From Streptosporangium roseum DSM 43021 (GTDB lineage Bacteria; Actinomycetota; Actinomycetes; Streptosporangiales; Streptosporangiaceae): 64,000 bases of DNA. Shown here piece by piece: positions 1 through 9,328 of this stretch. Made by a program: the position numbers and the translations under genes. The notes under the pieces are model-generated. The model was not told the origin of the DNA. It did not search any database and was given only the letters and a program-made list of their open reading frames with translations. Every line of letters starts with the position of its first letter. Within the stretch, counting starts at the first letter, position 1. The DNA lies in the NCBI RefSeq assembly GCF_000024865.1, contig NC_013595.1:7688001-7752000 (forward strand), in the 5' to 3' direction.

Positions 1-947
1 TTCACCGCCAGGCGCGTGCACCCGTGGAAGGTGAAGCGCTCGATGAACCCGGACTGGCCGGTGAAGAGCTGGACCTTGCCCAGGTCACCGTAGATGAACA
101 CGTTCTCCCACGGGATGAGCACCTTGTCCAGCACGAGGATGGTGTCGTTCTCGTCCAGCCGCGAGGAGAGCGGGTAGTCGAACGGGCTGCCCATCACCGC
201 GGCCGTGGCGGAGTAGGAGGGGCGGCAGATCAGCTTCATCCCCGGCACGCCCATCGGCACGGTGGCCACCAGCGCGAACTTCTTGTCCTTGATCGGCAGG
301 CCGTAGTGGGCGATGAAGTTGTAGTGGGTGAGCGCGGACCCGGTGGCGACGACCTTGGCCCCGCTCACGACGAGACCGGCGTCGGTCTCCTTCTCCACGT
401 GGATGAACACGTCCGCGACCTCGTCCGCGGGGCGGCTGCGGTCGACCGGGGGGTGCACGATCGCGTGGTTCCAGTACAGGACCTTCTCCTGCGACTCCCT
501 GTACCAGCGCCGCGCGTTGTCCGCGAAGGGCTCGTAGAAGTCGGCGTTGGCGCCGAGCGTGCCGAGGAACGACGCCTTGTAGTCCGGGCTGCGTCCCATC
601 CATCCGTAGCTCATGCGGGCCCAGGCGGCGATGGCCTTCTGGTCGGCCACCAGGTCGTCCACGCTGCGCGGCGTGGTGAAGAACCTGTGGGTGTAGCCGT
701 CGCTGCCGGTGTCCGTCGGCGCGGTGAGGACGTCACGCTTGTCCGGATCGTGCAGCGCGTCGTACAGCCGCGCCGTCATGCGGACGGGATTGCGGAAGGC
801 CGGGTGCGAGGTGACGTCCTTGACGCGGTCGCCGTACAGGTAGATCTCACGGTCGTCGCGCAGGCTCTCGACGTACTCGTCGCCGGTCAGAGGACGCGTC
901 TTCCGCCGCGCCCCGGTCGTGGGGGCGGCATCCTGAAGATCGGTCAT
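1..947 (-). CDS. HpaB/SgcC-type FADH2-dependent aromatic hydroxylase (3' end beyond window)
   Basis: This is the N-terminal ~315 residues of a 4-hydroxyphenylacetate 3-hydroxylase (HpaB) family protein; the C-terminus lies off the left edge. The family uses FADH2 supplied by a separate reductase to hydroxylate phenols; in C-1027-type enediyne pathways the homologue SgcC acts on a carrier-bound beta-tyrosine. Recognisable family features are an early R-P-L-T-G-x-E-Y-x-E-S-L-R-D stretch, a [12 protein letters not shown] segment and a [17 protein letters not shown] block. The ATG at 947 follows AGGGAGA at good spacing. It is divergent from the flavin monooxygenase gene at 1417. The likely reductase partner is the E6-like protein at 27754-28293. 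The substrate is inferred, not seen. Confidence 0.88.
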   Translation of the reverse strand, partial: MTDLQDAAPTTGARRKTRPLTGDEYVESLRDDREIYLYGDRVKDVTSHPAFRNPVRMTARLYDALHDPDKRDVLTAPTDTGSDGYTHRFFTTPRSVDDLVADQKAIAAWARMSYGWMGRSPDYKASFLGTLGANADFYEPFADNARRWYRESQEKVLYWNHAIVHPPVDRSRPADEVADVFIHVEKETDAGLVVSGAKVVATGSALTHYNFIAHYGLPIKDKKFALVATVPMGVPGMKLICRPSYSATAAVMGSPFDYPLSSRLDENDTILVLDKVLIPWENVFIYGDLGKVQLFTGQSGFIERFTFHGCTRLAV

Positions 948-1416
948 CGGGCTTCTCCCTCTTCTCGCAACTCAACTCCTGCATGAATCGGTGGCTGTCG
1001 AGCGTTCCTGACCGACGGGACGTGCTCGGAGAAGTTCGCGATCGTCCGCACGCGCGCCAGCAGAACTCGGGAAACGCCGAAGCCTGAGCGCTCCGGACGA
1101 CGCGTCCCGCTTCACGGTGCAGGCGGGCGCATCGGCATTCTGCTGTAGGTTCCGATGCTGGCATTCGGAGGCGGCGCGCGGCTTCTCCCAGGTTGCGAGA
1201 TCCGGTCGGCGCCATTCCTCCGGCCCATTCGCCTCGGCTCTGGAAACCGTTCCTGAGCGGGGATCCCGCGCCTGGCCAGCCCTGCTGGAAGCGGTGGCCG
1301 GGAATCCATTCGCAATCCAGAAGATGCGTCCACCGGACCTCCGGTGCGACCGTCGGATGGTTAGCATCGGCGGACCGGTGCGGCTGCCCTTTCTCGTCTG
1401 AATTCCTTGGGAGGAA
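948..1416. promoter_or_regulatory. Divergent intergenic region between two monooxygenase genes
   Basis: These 469 bases separate the HpaB gene (minus) from the flavin monooxygenase gene (plus), so both promoters should lie here. I see no convincing gene, hairpin or repeat; the open frames here show no family similarity. Confidence 0.4.
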
Positions 1417-2601
1417 ATGGTGTTGACGACCGATGCCCCGACGCGGGAGCAGCTTGTTCGTCGCGCGTCCGAATTGCTTCCGGTTCTTCGGAAGAACGCG
1501 GCCTGGTCGGAGGAGAACCGGCGCATTCACGACGAGTCGATCGAGGCACTGGCCGACGCCGGAATCTTCAAGATGCGGGTGCCGGCCCGCTACGGCGGAT
1601 ACGAGTCCGACACGCGCACCCTGGTCGACGTGGCCGCCGAGCTCGGCCAGGCCGACGGCTCCACCTCGTGGGTGGCGTCGGTCTACACGATTCCGACCTG
1701 GATGACGTGCCAGTTCCCGGACGCCGTGCAGGACGAGGTGTTCTCGACCCCCGACGTGCGGGTGTGCGGGACGCTGAGCCCCACCGCGATGGCCGCTCCG
1801 GTCGACGGCGGGGTCGTGGTCAACGGCAAGTGGGCGTTCATCAGCGGCGCCCTGCACAGCCACTGGCAGGAGGTCGTGGCGATCCTGGTGCCGCCGGCCG
1901 GCGAGCCGTACCCGATCATGGCGCTGGTCCCGCTGTCGGATCTGCAGATCGTGGACGACTGGCACACCTCGGGCCTGAAGGGCACGGGCAGCGTCAGCAC
2001 GGTCGCGGCCGACGTGTTCATCCCGGCCGAGCGGGTCCTGCCCCTTCCCGCGGTGTTGCAGGGGCAGTCCGCCTCGACGCTGAACGCCGGCTCCCCCATC
2101 TACCGGGCACCGCTGCTCCCCGTCGCCTCCGCCTCCTCGGTCGGAACCGTGCTCGGGCTGGCGAGGGCCGCCAGGGAGGCGTTCTTCCAGCGGCTCCCCG
2201 AGCGCAAGATCACCTACACCGGCTACGCGAGCCAGGCCGAGGCGCCGCTGACCCACCTGCAGGTCGCCGAGGCCGCGATGAAGATCGACGAGGCGGAGTT
2301 CCACGCCCACCGCCTGGCGACGCTGGTGGACACCAAGGGTGCCGAGGGCGCGCCCTGGACGCTGGAGGAGCGCGCCAGGGCACGTGCTGACATGGGCGCG
2401 GTGTGCCGGCTCGGCAAGGAGGCCGTGGACATCTACGCCCTGGCCAGCGGCGGCTCGTCGGTCTACAGCAACCAGCCGATCCAGCGGATCGCGCGCGATG
2501 TCCAGGCCGTCAACCTGCACGCCCTGATGCATCCGAACACCAACGCCGAGCTGTACGGGCGGATCCTCTGCGGCCAGGAGCCCGACACCCTCTACCTCTG
2601 A
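1417..2601 (+). CDS. Acyl-CoA-dehydrogenase-fold (group D) flavin monooxygenase
   Basis: A 394-residue soluble protein with the acyl-CoA dehydrogenase fold. The sequence resembles two-component flavin hydroxylases (HsaA-like) more than true dehydrogenases: it has the R-Y-G-G-Y-E motif near residue 55, the D-x-x-x-E-L-x-x-x-D-G-S-x-x-W region that follows, and the C-terminal [11 protein letters not shown]. Such enzymes take reduced flavin from a partner and hydroxylate aromatic or amino-sugar substrates. GGGAGG lies only two bases before the ATG at 1417, so the GTG at 1420 is an equally good start. It leads a plus-strand run with the SgcJ-like, condensation and second ACAD-fold genes, so a role in peripheral tailoring is likely. 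Its substrate is unknown. Confidence 0.85.
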   Translation: MVLTTDAPTREQLVRRASELLPVLRKNAAWSEENRRIHDESIEALADAGIFKMRVPARYGGYESDTRTLVDVAAELGQADGSTSWVASVYTIPTWMTCQFPDAVQDEVFSTPDVRVCGTLSPTAMAAPVDGGVVVNGKWAFISGALHSHWQEVVAILVPPAGEPYPIMALVPLSDLQIVDDWHTSGLKGTGSVSTVAADVFIPAERVLPLPAVLQGQSASTLNAGSPIYRAPLLPVASASSVGTVLGLARAAREAFFQRLPERKITYTGYASQAEAPLTHLQVAEAAMKIDEAEFHAHRLATLVDTKGAEGAPWTLEERARARADMGAVCRLGKEAVDIYALASGGSSVYSNQPIQRIARDVQAVNLHALMHPNTNAELYGRILCGQEPDTLYL

Positions 2602-2648
2602 CCGCTGACCGCCATCGGCCTTCCGCATCGACTCAACGGAGAAGGAAC

Positions 2649-3080
2649 ATGACCACGACCGCCCCCGCATCCACCATCACGGGTCCCTCCGCCGACGACC
2701 AGGCCGCCGTCGCCGCCATCCCGCAGCGCATCATCGCGGCCTGGGCCGGCCACGACGGCGCCGCCTTCGCCGACGTCTTCACCGAGGACGGGTCGATGAT
2801 CCTGCCCGGCGTCTACCGCAAGGGCCGCGACGACATCCGCTCGTTCATGACGCAGGCGTTCGCCGGGCCGTTCAAGGGCACCCGGGTGACCGGCCGGCCC
2901 ATCGACATCCGTTTCTTCAGCGCCGAGGCCGGGGTGCTGATCACGCTGGGCGGCGTGCTGGCGCCCGGCGAGACCGAGGTCTCGGACGAGCGGGCCGTCC
3001 GGGCCTCCTGGGTGGTCGTCAAGCGGGACGGCGAGTGGCGGCTCGCCGCCTACCAGAACAGCCCCCGCGGCGACGCCTGA
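2649..3080 (+). CDS. SgcJ/EcaC-family NTF2-like (SnoaL fold) protein
   Basis: A 143-residue protein of the SgcJ/EcaC family with an NTF2/SnoaL cone fold. Typical traits are [17 protein letters not shown] in the first helix region, the G-R-D-D-I-R-x-F segment, and the C-terminal [18 protein letters not shown] strand. SgcJ homologues are found in nine-membered enediyne clusters; their exact role is not settled, although a binding or cyclase-like role on a polyene intermediate has been proposed. The ATG follows GGAGAAGGA. Forty-seven bases separate it from the upstream monooxygenase and 13 from the downstream condensation gene, so co-transcription is expected. Confidence 0.9.
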   Translation: MTTTAPASTITGPSADDQAAVAAIPQRIIAAWAGHDGAAFADVFTEDGSMILPGVYRKGRDDIRSFMTQAFAGPFKGTRVTGRPIDIRFFSAEAGVLITLGGVLAPGETEVSDERAVRASWVVVKRDGEWRLAAYQNSPRGDA

Positions 3081-3093
3081 GAGGCACGGCACC

Positions 3094-4497
3094 ATGACTG
3101 TTCACGAGACGACGCACGCGACTGTTCACGAGACGACGCACGCGCCGAACGACCTGGAGAGCCGCGCTCCGCTCGCCTTCAACCAGGAGTTCCTGTGCGC
3201 GTTCGACAACGGCGAGGCCGACGGGGCCTTCGGTAACCGGCACACGCTGGTCTTCGGCTGGCGGCTCAGCGGGGCGGTCGACACCGGCGCGCTGCAGGGA
3301 GCCCTGGACGACGTGGTGGCACGTCACGAGGCGCTCCGCACGTCGATCGTCCGCGGTACCGAGGACCGGTACCAGAGGATCCACCCGCCCGGCTCAGTCG
3401 AGCTGGTGGTCAGCGACCTCCCGGCGGACGACCCCCGTCCGCGTGACGTCCGCGCGGAGGAGTTCCTCAACGAGCTCGACGCCGGCACCTACAGCGTGGG
3501 GAGCCTCCCCCACCTGCGGGCCCGCCTGGGGCGGTTCGACGGGAACGACGCGGTGCTCGTGCTCGTCCTGCACCACACGGCGGGCGACGCGTGGTCCATG
3601 CAGGTCATCATCCGCGACCTCGCCGCCCGCTACGCCGCCCGCCGGGGATCGGAGGCCCCCGTCCTCCCCGACGTCCACCAGTACGGCGAGTTCGCCGCCT
3701 GGCAGCTGGAGAGCGCGGCCGGCGCCGAGATGGGCAGGGCGCTCGACTACTGGGGGGAGAAGCTGCGCGATGCCCGCATCCTCGCCATCCCCACGGACCG
3801 GCCGCGCGACGGCGGGCTCACCAACGTGTACGCCGCGCACCGCTTCGTGTTCGACAGGGAGCTGACCTCCGCGACCCTGAATTTCTCCAAGGCGGCGCGG
3901 AGCTCGGCGTTCATGGTCATGGTCGCGGCCTACAACGTGCTTCTTCACAAGAAGACCGGGGTCACCGACATCGTCGTCCCGACGTTCACCTCGGGCCGGT
4001 CCGACGAGCGCTTCATGGAGACCGTCGGCCCCATCTTCAACTACCTGACGTTGAGGACGGACATCACCGGCTGCGAGACCTTCCGCGACGTGGTCGCGCG
4101 GACCCGGGCGACCTGTTTCGAGGCCTACGGCAACGACATCCCGTTCCCGCTGATCGCGCACGGCAACCCCGGGCTCGTGAGCCCGTTCGCGGACGACGGC
4201 GTGGCCGTCGTCGCCTTCGAGGTGCTCCAGGCTCCGTCCGAGGTGGAGGAGGAGGCGATCGGGGGCCTGACGTACTCCGAGATACGGCGGCGGGTGCTGC
4301 CGCAGCCGCTGAGCTCGCACATTCCGAACGGCGCGCTGTGGGCGATGGACGTCCTCCCCTCGGGGGAGATAGCCGGGAGCCTCAAGTTCGACCGCAACCG
4401 CTTTGACGAGAGCACGATTGTCGACCTGGTGTCGGACTTCCGTCAGGTGCTGTGGAACGCGGTCACCGGCCCCGATCGGCCGCTGCGGGAGATCTGA
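3094..4497 (+). CDS. Free-standing NRPS condensation enzyme (SgcC5-like)
   Basis: A 467-residue stand-alone condensation domain. The active-site motif reads H-H-T-A-G-D-A at residues 160-166, so the usual HHxxxDG ends in Ala instead of Gly; both His and the Asp remain. In C-1027 the stand-alone condensation enzyme SgcC5 esterifies the carrier-bound beta-amino acid to the enediyne core, and this protein probably joins an aromatic acyl unit to the core as ester or amide. No adenylation or carrier protein is visible in this window, so they should lie further left. The extreme N-terminus is an exact 24-base tandem duplication encoding T-V-H-E-T-T-H-A twice. It follows the SgcJ-like gene by 13 bases. 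Confidence 0.9.
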   Translation: MTVHETTHATVHETTHAPNDLESRAPLAFNQEFLCAFDNGEADGAFGNRHTLVFGWRLSGAVDTGALQGALDDVVARHEALRTSIVRGTEDRYQRIHPPGSVELVVSDLPADDPRPRDVRAEEFLNELDAGTYSVGSLPHLRARLGRFDGNDAVLVLVLHHTAGDAWSMQVIIRDLAARYAARRGSEAPVLPDVHQYGEFAAWQLESAAGAEMGRALDYWGEKLRDARILAIPTDRPRDGGLTNVYAAHRFVFDRELTSATLNFSKAARSSAFMVMVAAYNVLLHKKTGVTDIVVPTFTSGRSDERFMETVGPIFNYLTLRTDITGCETFRDVVARTRATCFEAYGNDIPFPLIAHGNPGLVSPFADDGVAVVAFEVLQAPSEVEEEAIGGLTYSEIRRRVLPQPLSSHIPNGALWAMDVLPSGEIAGSLKFDRNRFDESTIVDLVSDFRQVLWNAVTGPDRPLREI

Positions 4498-4565
4498 GTC
4501 CCGCGACGCGGCCACCGTGTCACTGGTCGTGAGCCAACCATCCGAGATAGGGGATGTGCGCAGCA

Positions 4566-5801
4566 ATGACAGTCGTCACCAGTGTTCCCGAACACGCATT
4601 TCCTTCCCCGCCCGAGCCGCGCCTCACTCCGGCGGAGATCATCGCGAGGGCCGAGGCGATCGCACCGACCCTGATCGGCCGCCAGGCCGAGACCGAACAG
4701 CGCACCTTCTACGCGCAGGACACCCACGAGGAGTTCGCGAGGGCCGGCTTCTACCGGATCCTGGTCCCCCGGCGTTACGGCGGCTACGAGTTCGGGACCG
4801 ACACGTTCCTGCGCGTGGCGATGGCGCTCGCGCGCGGGTGCCCGTCGACCGGCTGGATGTACCTTTTCGGCGCCGCGCACGCGCTCGCGGTGGCCACGCT
4901 GTTCGACGAGCGGGCGCAGGCCGAGCTCTTCAGCTCCGGTGACTTCATCTGCCCCGCCACGGTCGCGCCCAGTGGCACCGCCGAGCGTACGGCCGACGGC
5001 TGGGTGCTCAACGGCGTCTGGTCCTACGCCTCCGGCTCGCCGTACGCCACGCACTTCATCGGTCACACCTTCGTTCCGCAGGCGGACGGGGAGCCGCCGG
5101 CTCCCCTGCTGTTCATCGTCCCGCGCGACCAGTGGAAGCGCCTGGACGACTGGGGGCAGCAGCTGGGTCTGAAGGGGAGCGGATCGCACAGCGTCGCCAT
5201 CGACAACGGGCGCATCCCCGACCACTTCACCCGTGGTTTCCACATGAGTCAGGTCACCGTCACCGAGGGCACCCCGGGCCTCGCGCTGCACGGCAACCCC
5301 GAGTACGGGGGCGGGCCGCTCAGCTTCATGCTGCTCGAACTCGGCGCTCTCGCGGTGGGCATGGCGAGGGGAGCGCTCGACGCCTACGAGGACCTGATGC
5401 TGACCCGGACGACGATCTACCCGCCCATCGTCCTGCGCGTGGAGGATCCCGACTTCCAGCTCAGGTACGGCGAAGCCACCGGCATGATCAGTACGGCGGA
5501 GGCCGCTCTCCTGAACGGGATCCAGCAATGGCGTGACACGTGCGCCGCGGGCCCGGAGGCGTTCACCAGGGAGCAGGAATGGCGGCTCGCCACCATCAGC
5601 CGGGAGGTGGTCCGGCTGTGCTGGCGCGCGGTCGAGGGGGAGCTGTTCCCCACCGCCGGTTCCAGCTCGGTCCGCCATGGTGACCGCATCGAACGGGTGT
5701 GGCGTGACATGTCCATGCTTCACAGTCATGCCGGATACGCCGTCGTCCTGAAGACCATGGCGAACCGGGAACTCACCAAGGCCCGGTTCAACATCGGGTA
5801 A
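4566..5801 (+). CDS. Second acyl-CoA-dehydrogenase-fold flavin monooxygenase
   Basis: A 411-residue paralogue-type enzyme of the gene at 1417, with the same R-R-Y-G-G-Y-E motif, a W-S-Y-A-S-G-S-P-Y substrate-region block and the C-terminal S-x-M-L-H-S-H-A-G-Y. These are features of two-component hydroxylases with the ACAD fold. The pair suggests two distinct oxidations on the aromatic unit, though the order and substrates cannot be read from sequence. Start choice: the ATG at 4566 sits 12 bases after AGGGG; an in-frame ATG at 4554 directly abuts that AGGGG and is less likely. It is the last gene of the plus-strand run and ends at a strong hairpin. Confidence 0.85.
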   Translation: MTVVTSVPEHAFPSPPEPRLTPAEIIARAEAIAPTLIGRQAETEQRTFYAQDTHEEFARAGFYRILVPRRYGGYEFGTDTFLRVAMALARGCPSTGWMYLFGAAHALAVATLFDERAQAELFSSGDFICPATVAPSGTAERTADGWVLNGVWSYASGSPYATHFIGHTFVPQADGEPPAPLLFIVPRDQWKRLDDWGQQLGLKGSGSHSVAIDNGRIPDHFTRGFHMSQVTVTEGTPGLALHGNPEYGGGPLSFMLLELGALAVGMARGALDAYEDLMLTRTTIYPPIVLRVEDPDFQLRYGEATGMISTAEAALLNGIQQWRDTCAAGPEAFTREQEWRLATISREVVRLCWRAVEGELFPTAGSSSVRHGDRIERVWRDMSMLHSHAGYAVVLKTMANRELTKARFNIG

Positions 5802-5823
5802 CCGCGGCCGCCGACGCGAACGG

Positions 5824-5845
5824 CCCGCCCAGCCTGCTGGGCGGG
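5824..5845. terminator. Bidirectional terminator hairpin
   Basis: CCCGCCCAG, loop CCTG, CTGGGCGGG: a perfect 9-bp stem between the convergent ends of the second ACAD-fold monooxygenase and the AraC regulator. Confidence 0.8.
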
Positions 5846-6754
5846 TCAGGAACTCTTCCGCGTCGACTCGGCCGAGGCGCTGAACTCCGTATGGGCGGTT
5901 GATCGGCTACGTCGCCGGTACTCGGTGGGTGTCAGTCCGACCAGTGTCCGGAAGCGGCGAGCGAAGTATGTCGGGTCGTCCCAGCCGACGGCGGCGCCGA
6001 CCCGGGCGGCCGGCAGGGTCGAGTGTGCCAGTAGCGTGGCGGCGCGCTCGGCCCGCAGCCGGGCCAGGAAGCCCAGCGGCGTCAACCCGACGTGCCGTCC
6101 GAACAGCCGGCCGAGATAGGCGGGATCCAGGTTGACCGCCCGGGCGAGATCATCCAGCCGCCATGGATGGGCAGGCGCTGCCTCGAACCGGGCGATGGTG
6201 GCGGCGACAGCGGGGTGGATGGCGGACTCGGGCGTCTCTCGTTCGGGGTCACGCCCGTCGGCCAGGACACCGAGTACGGTGACCAGCCGGCCCAGCACAC
6301 GGCCTGGCCGGCCCTGATCGGCTCCGAGGTCCCGTTCGAGCAGGCCGATCTCCGCGATGGCCTCCTCGGCGGCCACCGGATCGACGGTCGTGACCGCCAC
6401 ACCGTGCGTGCCGGATGCCACCGGGTCGGTCCACAGCATCCGGCGCAGCATCGGGATGTCGTACAGCGCCGCCAGCTCGGTCCTCAGAGCCTGGGCGGAC
6501 AGGCAGCAGTTGGCGACGGTCAGGTCGGCGCAGTCCAGGAACCCGTGCCAGGCACCGGGGCGAAGCACGATGACCTGCCCGCGCCGCAGCGGATGCTCAC
6601 CCTGACTGGTCACGTGCCGGCCGTAACCGCTTCCGATCACCGCGATCTCGAGGAAGTCGTGCGCGTGCGGCTCGATGCCGGGGTTCAGCTGATGGACACC
6701 GCCCAAGACGGGGCGCCCGGCGAACAGCGCGTGCTCGTGCAGCGTGGCAGGCAT
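5846..6754 (-). CDS. AraC-family transcriptional regulator with cupin N-domain
   Basis: A 302-residue regulator. The N-terminal ~100 residues form a cupin-like ligand domain (P-H-A-H-D-F-L-E-I near the start, then G-Q-V-I-V-L-R-P-G-A-W-H-G-F). The C-terminus carries the double helix-turn-helix of the AraC family, ending in G-W-D-D-P-T-Y-F-A-R-R-F-R and L-T-P-T-E-Y-R-R-R. It is divergent from the phytanoyl-CoA dioxygenase-family gene, which is its most likely direct target. Whether it also controls enediyne genes is unknown. AGGGAG lies further upstream of the ATG than usual, so the start is only moderately secure. Confidence 0.88.
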   Translation of the reverse strand: MPATLHEHALFAGRPVLGGVHQLNPGIEPHAHDFLEIAVIGSGYGRHVTSQGEHPLRRGQVIVLRPGAWHGFLDCADLTVANCCLSAQALRTELAALYDIPMLRRMLWTDPVASGTHGVAVTTVDPVAAEEAIAEIGLLERDLGADQGRPGRVLGRLVTVLGVLADGRDPERETPESAIHPAVAATIARFEAAPAHPWRLDDLARAVNLDPAYLGRLFGRHVGLTPLGFLARLRAERAATLLAHSTLPAARVGAAVGWDDPTYFARRFRTLVGLTPTEYRRRSRSTAHTEFSASAESTRKSS

Positions 6755-6856
6755 GTCGGGATCGTACGACTACTCCCTGGGATCGGCCTAGCCCGTGGCG
6801 GCACACCGCGACGACACTGGGTGCAATCCCAGCGGCAAGAATCTCGGAGGCCAGTG

Positions 6857-7648
6857 ATGACAACGACGACGACCGAACAGTCCGGCAGGGACGTGGATGC
6901 CGACGGCCGTGTACCGGACGAGCTTGTGGCGGCATACCACGAATACGGTTTCGTCCGAGTACGGGGCGTCCTGGAGCCGGACCAGGTCGAGCGCTTTCGA
7001 GTGAGCGCCAAGGCATTCCTGGAGGCGCATCGCGCGGAGAGCCTGGAGAAGCAAGGCGTCTTCAGCCAGCTGGTCAACGTCTGGCAACACGACCGGACGC
7101 TGCGGGAGCTCACGTTCGACGCACGGCTCGGCCGGATCGCCGAACAGCTCGCCGGGTTCCCGCTGCGGCTCTGGCACGACCAGATGCTGGTCAAGGAGCC
7201 GCACAACAACGCCGCCACGGAGTTCCATCAGGATCGTCCGTACTGGCCGCATGCGGGAGATCGGCTTCCGCTGTCGGCCTGGATAGCGCTGGTCGATGTT
7301 CCGCCGGAGCGAGGCTGCATGACCTTCCTGCCCGGCACCCAGGATCGAACCGGCCTGCGCCCGCAGGACCTCCACCATGAGGAGGATCTGTTCGGGATGG
7401 ACCCGTCTCTGCGTTGGATCCCCCGTGTCACCGTGCCGCTCCGCGCCGGCGACTGCACCTTCCACAGCGGCTACACCGGACACATGGCGCTGCCCAACCG
7501 CACCGACGAGGCCCGGCTCGCGCACGTCGTCATCTACATGGACGAGGCGACCCGCTACAGCGGGACCGAGCACGTCGTGACCGACCCTCTCGGACTCGCC
7601 GCGGGCGACAGGTTGGACGGAGACGCCTTCCCTCGCCCCTGGGCTTAG
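6857..7648 (+). CDS. Phytanoyl-CoA dioxygenase (PhyH) family Fe(II)/2-oxoglutarate oxygenase
   Basis: A 263-residue non-heme iron oxygenase. The iron ligands are visible as H124-x-D126 (F-H-Q-D) and a distal His at 209 in H-M-A-L-P-N-R-T; Arg220 is placed to bind 2-oxoglutarate. Members hydroxylate, halogenate or epoxidise small molecules. CGGAGG six bases before the ATG fixes the start. It sits alone, divergent from the AraC gene, with a transposase remnant downstream, so it may be a cluster tailoring gene or an unrelated neighbour. It has no close analogue among the conserved nine-membered enediyne genes that I know. Confidence 0.85.
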   Translation: MTTTTTEQSGRDVDADGRVPDELVAAYHEYGFVRVRGVLEPDQVERFRVSAKAFLEAHRAESLEKQGVFSQLVNVWQHDRTLRELTFDARLGRIAEQLAGFPLRLWHDQMLVKEPHNNAATEFHQDRPYWPHAGDRLPLSAWIALVDVPPERGCMTFLPGTQDRTGLRPQDLHHEEDLFGMDPSLRWIPRVTVPLRAGDCTFHSGYTGHMALPNRTDEARLAHVVIYMDEATRYSGTEHVVTDPLGLAAGDRLDGDAFPRPWA

Positions 7649-7711
7649 TACTCCGGTGGCACCTTGCGATCCTCGCGACAGGGGGCGACAGCCCTCCGGT
7701 GCTGATGTCCG

Positions 7712-7965
7712 CTGAAGACCGGCCTGGGCCTGGACCATTTCGAGGGCCGCACCTGGACCGGATGGCATCACCACGTCACCCTGGTCTCGGTCGCACACGC
7801 CTTCTGCCCCCTGCAGCGGCTCGACCCGAAAGCCCCGGCCACGGCTTGACCACCTACCGGGTCATCGCCGCGCCGCAACTACTCCTGGCCTGCTGGGCCG
7901 GGGCCTGTCCCACCTACCGCCGCGCGTTACCCAGACACGCCCGGCCCGTCCCCACCCGACCAAGC
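7712..7965 (+). pseudogene. IS701-type transposase C-terminal remnant
   Basis: The frame from 7712 reads [20 protein letters not shown], the hallmark C-terminal block of IS701-like DDE transposases, and stops at 7847-7849. A shifted frame then continues with a typical tail (Q-L-L-L-A-C-W-A-G-A-C-P-T). The rest of the element is gone. It fills the gap between the PhyH gene and the DUF3052-like gene and marks an old insertion inside the cluster arm. Confidence 0.75.
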
Positions 7966-7969
7966 TCTG

Positions 7970-8338
7970 CTAGTCGGCGGTGCGGAAGCGCATCGCGGAC
8001 CACGTGTCGTCCACCGACACCTGCCCGATGGGGCGCATCCCGTGCTCGACCATGATCGTGGCCAGGCTCTCACGGTTGATGTCGGCCCGGTTCGCCTTGG
8101 GGTAGGCCACCCACAGGGCGTTCGGCCGGCCCAGCCGCCCCTCCTGCGCGCTGAGGATGTCGCGCAGCGAGTCGGCGTTCCGGGCGAAGATGAGGGCGGT
8201 CGCCGCCTGGTCCGGCACGTCCGCCTGGTGCACGTTCTCCGGGAGCGGCTGGATGAGCTCCAGGTAGGAGGAGTCCGAGGACCAGACGGCGGTGTCCGGC
8301 TTGATGAGCAGCTTCTGTGCGACGGACTTGGTAGCCAT
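7970..8338 (-). CDS. DUF3052-like protein of unknown function
   Basis: A 122-residue small soluble protein resembling short DUF3052 proteins of actinomycetes, with K-L-L-I-K-P-x-T-A-V-W at the start and the V-A-Y-P-K-A-N-R-A-D-I-N-R block in the middle. The function is not known. The ATG at 8338 follows GAAAGGA. It lies 101 bases downstream of the reductase-domain gene, in the same orientation but beyond a GC-rich hairpin, so it may be transcribed separately. It is probably unrelated to the enediyne pathway. Confidence 0.7.
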   Translation of the reverse strand: MATKSVAQKLLIKPDTAVWSSDSSYLELIQPLPENVHQADVPDQAATALIFARNADSLRDILSAQEGRLGRPNALWVAYPKANRADINRESLATIMVEHGMRPIGQVSVDDTWSAMRFRTAD

Positions 8339-8382
8339 GGCGCGTTGTCCTTTCGGTAGGTGGTGCCCCGGGTCCCGGGAAC

Positions 8383-8413
8383 GGCCCGCCCGGCCGGGCG
8401 GCCGGGCGGGGCC
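8383..8413 (-). terminator. GC-rich hairpin downstream of the reductase-domain gene
   Basis: GGCCCGCCCGGC pairs with GCCGGGCGGGGCC across a six-base loop with one bulge, 27 bases beyond the stop of the gene at 8440-8991. It is a probable terminator. Confidence 0.55.
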
Positions 8414-8439
8414 GACGGGTCACCGATGGCACGGTTGCC

Positions 8440-8991
8440 TTACTTGTCTGCCGGCGCGTAGGTGAGGTAGAGGACGCCCGTGTCGAAGGTCTGGGAGTCG
8501 ATGAGCTTCAGGGGCACCTGGTCGCCGCCGTCCTCGAAGAGGCGCTTGCCGGAGCCCACGACGATCGGGTGGACCAGCAGCCGCAGCTCGTCGAGCACGC
8601 CGGCGCGCAGGAGCGAGCGCACCAGGGTGGCGCTTCCGGTGATCGAGATGTCCTTGCCGGGCTGCTCCTTCAGCTTGGTGAGCTCCTCGACGACGTTGTC
8701 CTTGATCAGGGTCGAGTTCTGCCACTCGACCTTGTCCAGGGTCGTGGAGACGACCAGCTTGGGCGTGTCGTTCATCTGGTCCGCGAGCTGGTTGCCGGTG
8801 CCGGCCTGGCTCGGCCAGTAGCCGGCGAACTCCTCGTAGGTCCGCCGCCCCAGCAGCATCGTGTCGGCCGCGGCCATCTGCGCGCCGACCGCCGCCCCCA
8901 TCTCGTCGCTGAAGTAGGTGAAGTGCCACTTCTCCGGCGACTCCGTGACGCCGTCCAGCGACACGAACAGACCTGCGGCGATCTTCCTCAT
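8440..8991 (-). CDS. Dihydrofolate reductase / RibD C-terminal domain protein
   Basis: A 183-residue stand-alone RibD-C/DHFR-fold protein. The pattern is classic for the actinomycete family: S-L-D-G-V-T-E-S-P-E-K-W near the N-terminus, L-G-R-R-T-Y-E-E-F-A-G-Y-W around residue 50, and G-S-A-T-L-V-R-S-L in the NADPH-binding half. Substrates of these stand-alone proteins are generally unknown. The ATG follows GGAG by about six bases and overlaps the stop of a doubtful upstream frame as ATGA. It is likely a general metabolic gene. Confidence 0.85.
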   Translation of the reverse strand: MRKIAAGLFVSLDGVTESPEKWHFTYFSDEMGAAVGAQMAAADTMLLGRRTYEEFAGYWPSQAGTGNQLADQMNDTPKLVVSTTLDKVEWQNSTLIKDNVVEELTKLKEQPGKDISITGSATLVRSLLRAGVLDELRLLVHPIVVGSGKRLFEDGGDQVPLKLIDSQTFDTGVLYLTYAPADK

Positions 8992-9311
8992 TCTGATCTC
9001 CTCGTACTGTCATCGTGAATGTCGGTTGTTACACGGTGTCCGGCGATCGCCCCGCCGCCTCCGAGACGGAGAAGGCGGAGAAGGCGGCCGCCCGCGCGCG
9101 ATCGGGGCCGCGTGGCGCCCCGGAGGGTCTCCGGCGCGCCGGGCCGTACCTCGGTGCCCGGAACCGGACGGCGCCGCCCGCCGGGGCCCGCGCGGGGCCG
9201 GCGACGGGCCCGCGCGTCCTGGTAGGAGCGCGGGCGGGCGGCGGCCGGGCGCATCCGCTCCGGCGGGGCCTCTGCCGCCGCCTGGTTCTCCGTCACCGCC
9301 GTCTCGCACAT
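8988..9311 (-). CDS. Doubtful small Arg/Pro/Gly-rich ORF coupled to the reductase-domain gene
   Basis: A 107-codon frame whose stop overlaps the start of the reductase-domain gene as ATGA and whose ATG lies directly downstream of an AT-rich palindrome with TTGACA. These two points favour translation. Against it, the product is highly Arg/Pro/Gly-rich with no domain I recognise, and alternative frames are also open in this very GC-rich stretch. It could be a degraded regulator gene or a leader. Confidence 0.25.
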   Translation of the reverse strand: MCETAVTENQAAAEAPPERMRPAAARPRSYQDARARRRPRAGPGGRRRPVPGTEVRPGAPETLRGATRPRSRAGGRLLRLLRLGGGGAIAGHRVTTDIHDDSTRRSE

Positions 9312-9328
9312 GCGACGATCGTCCTACC

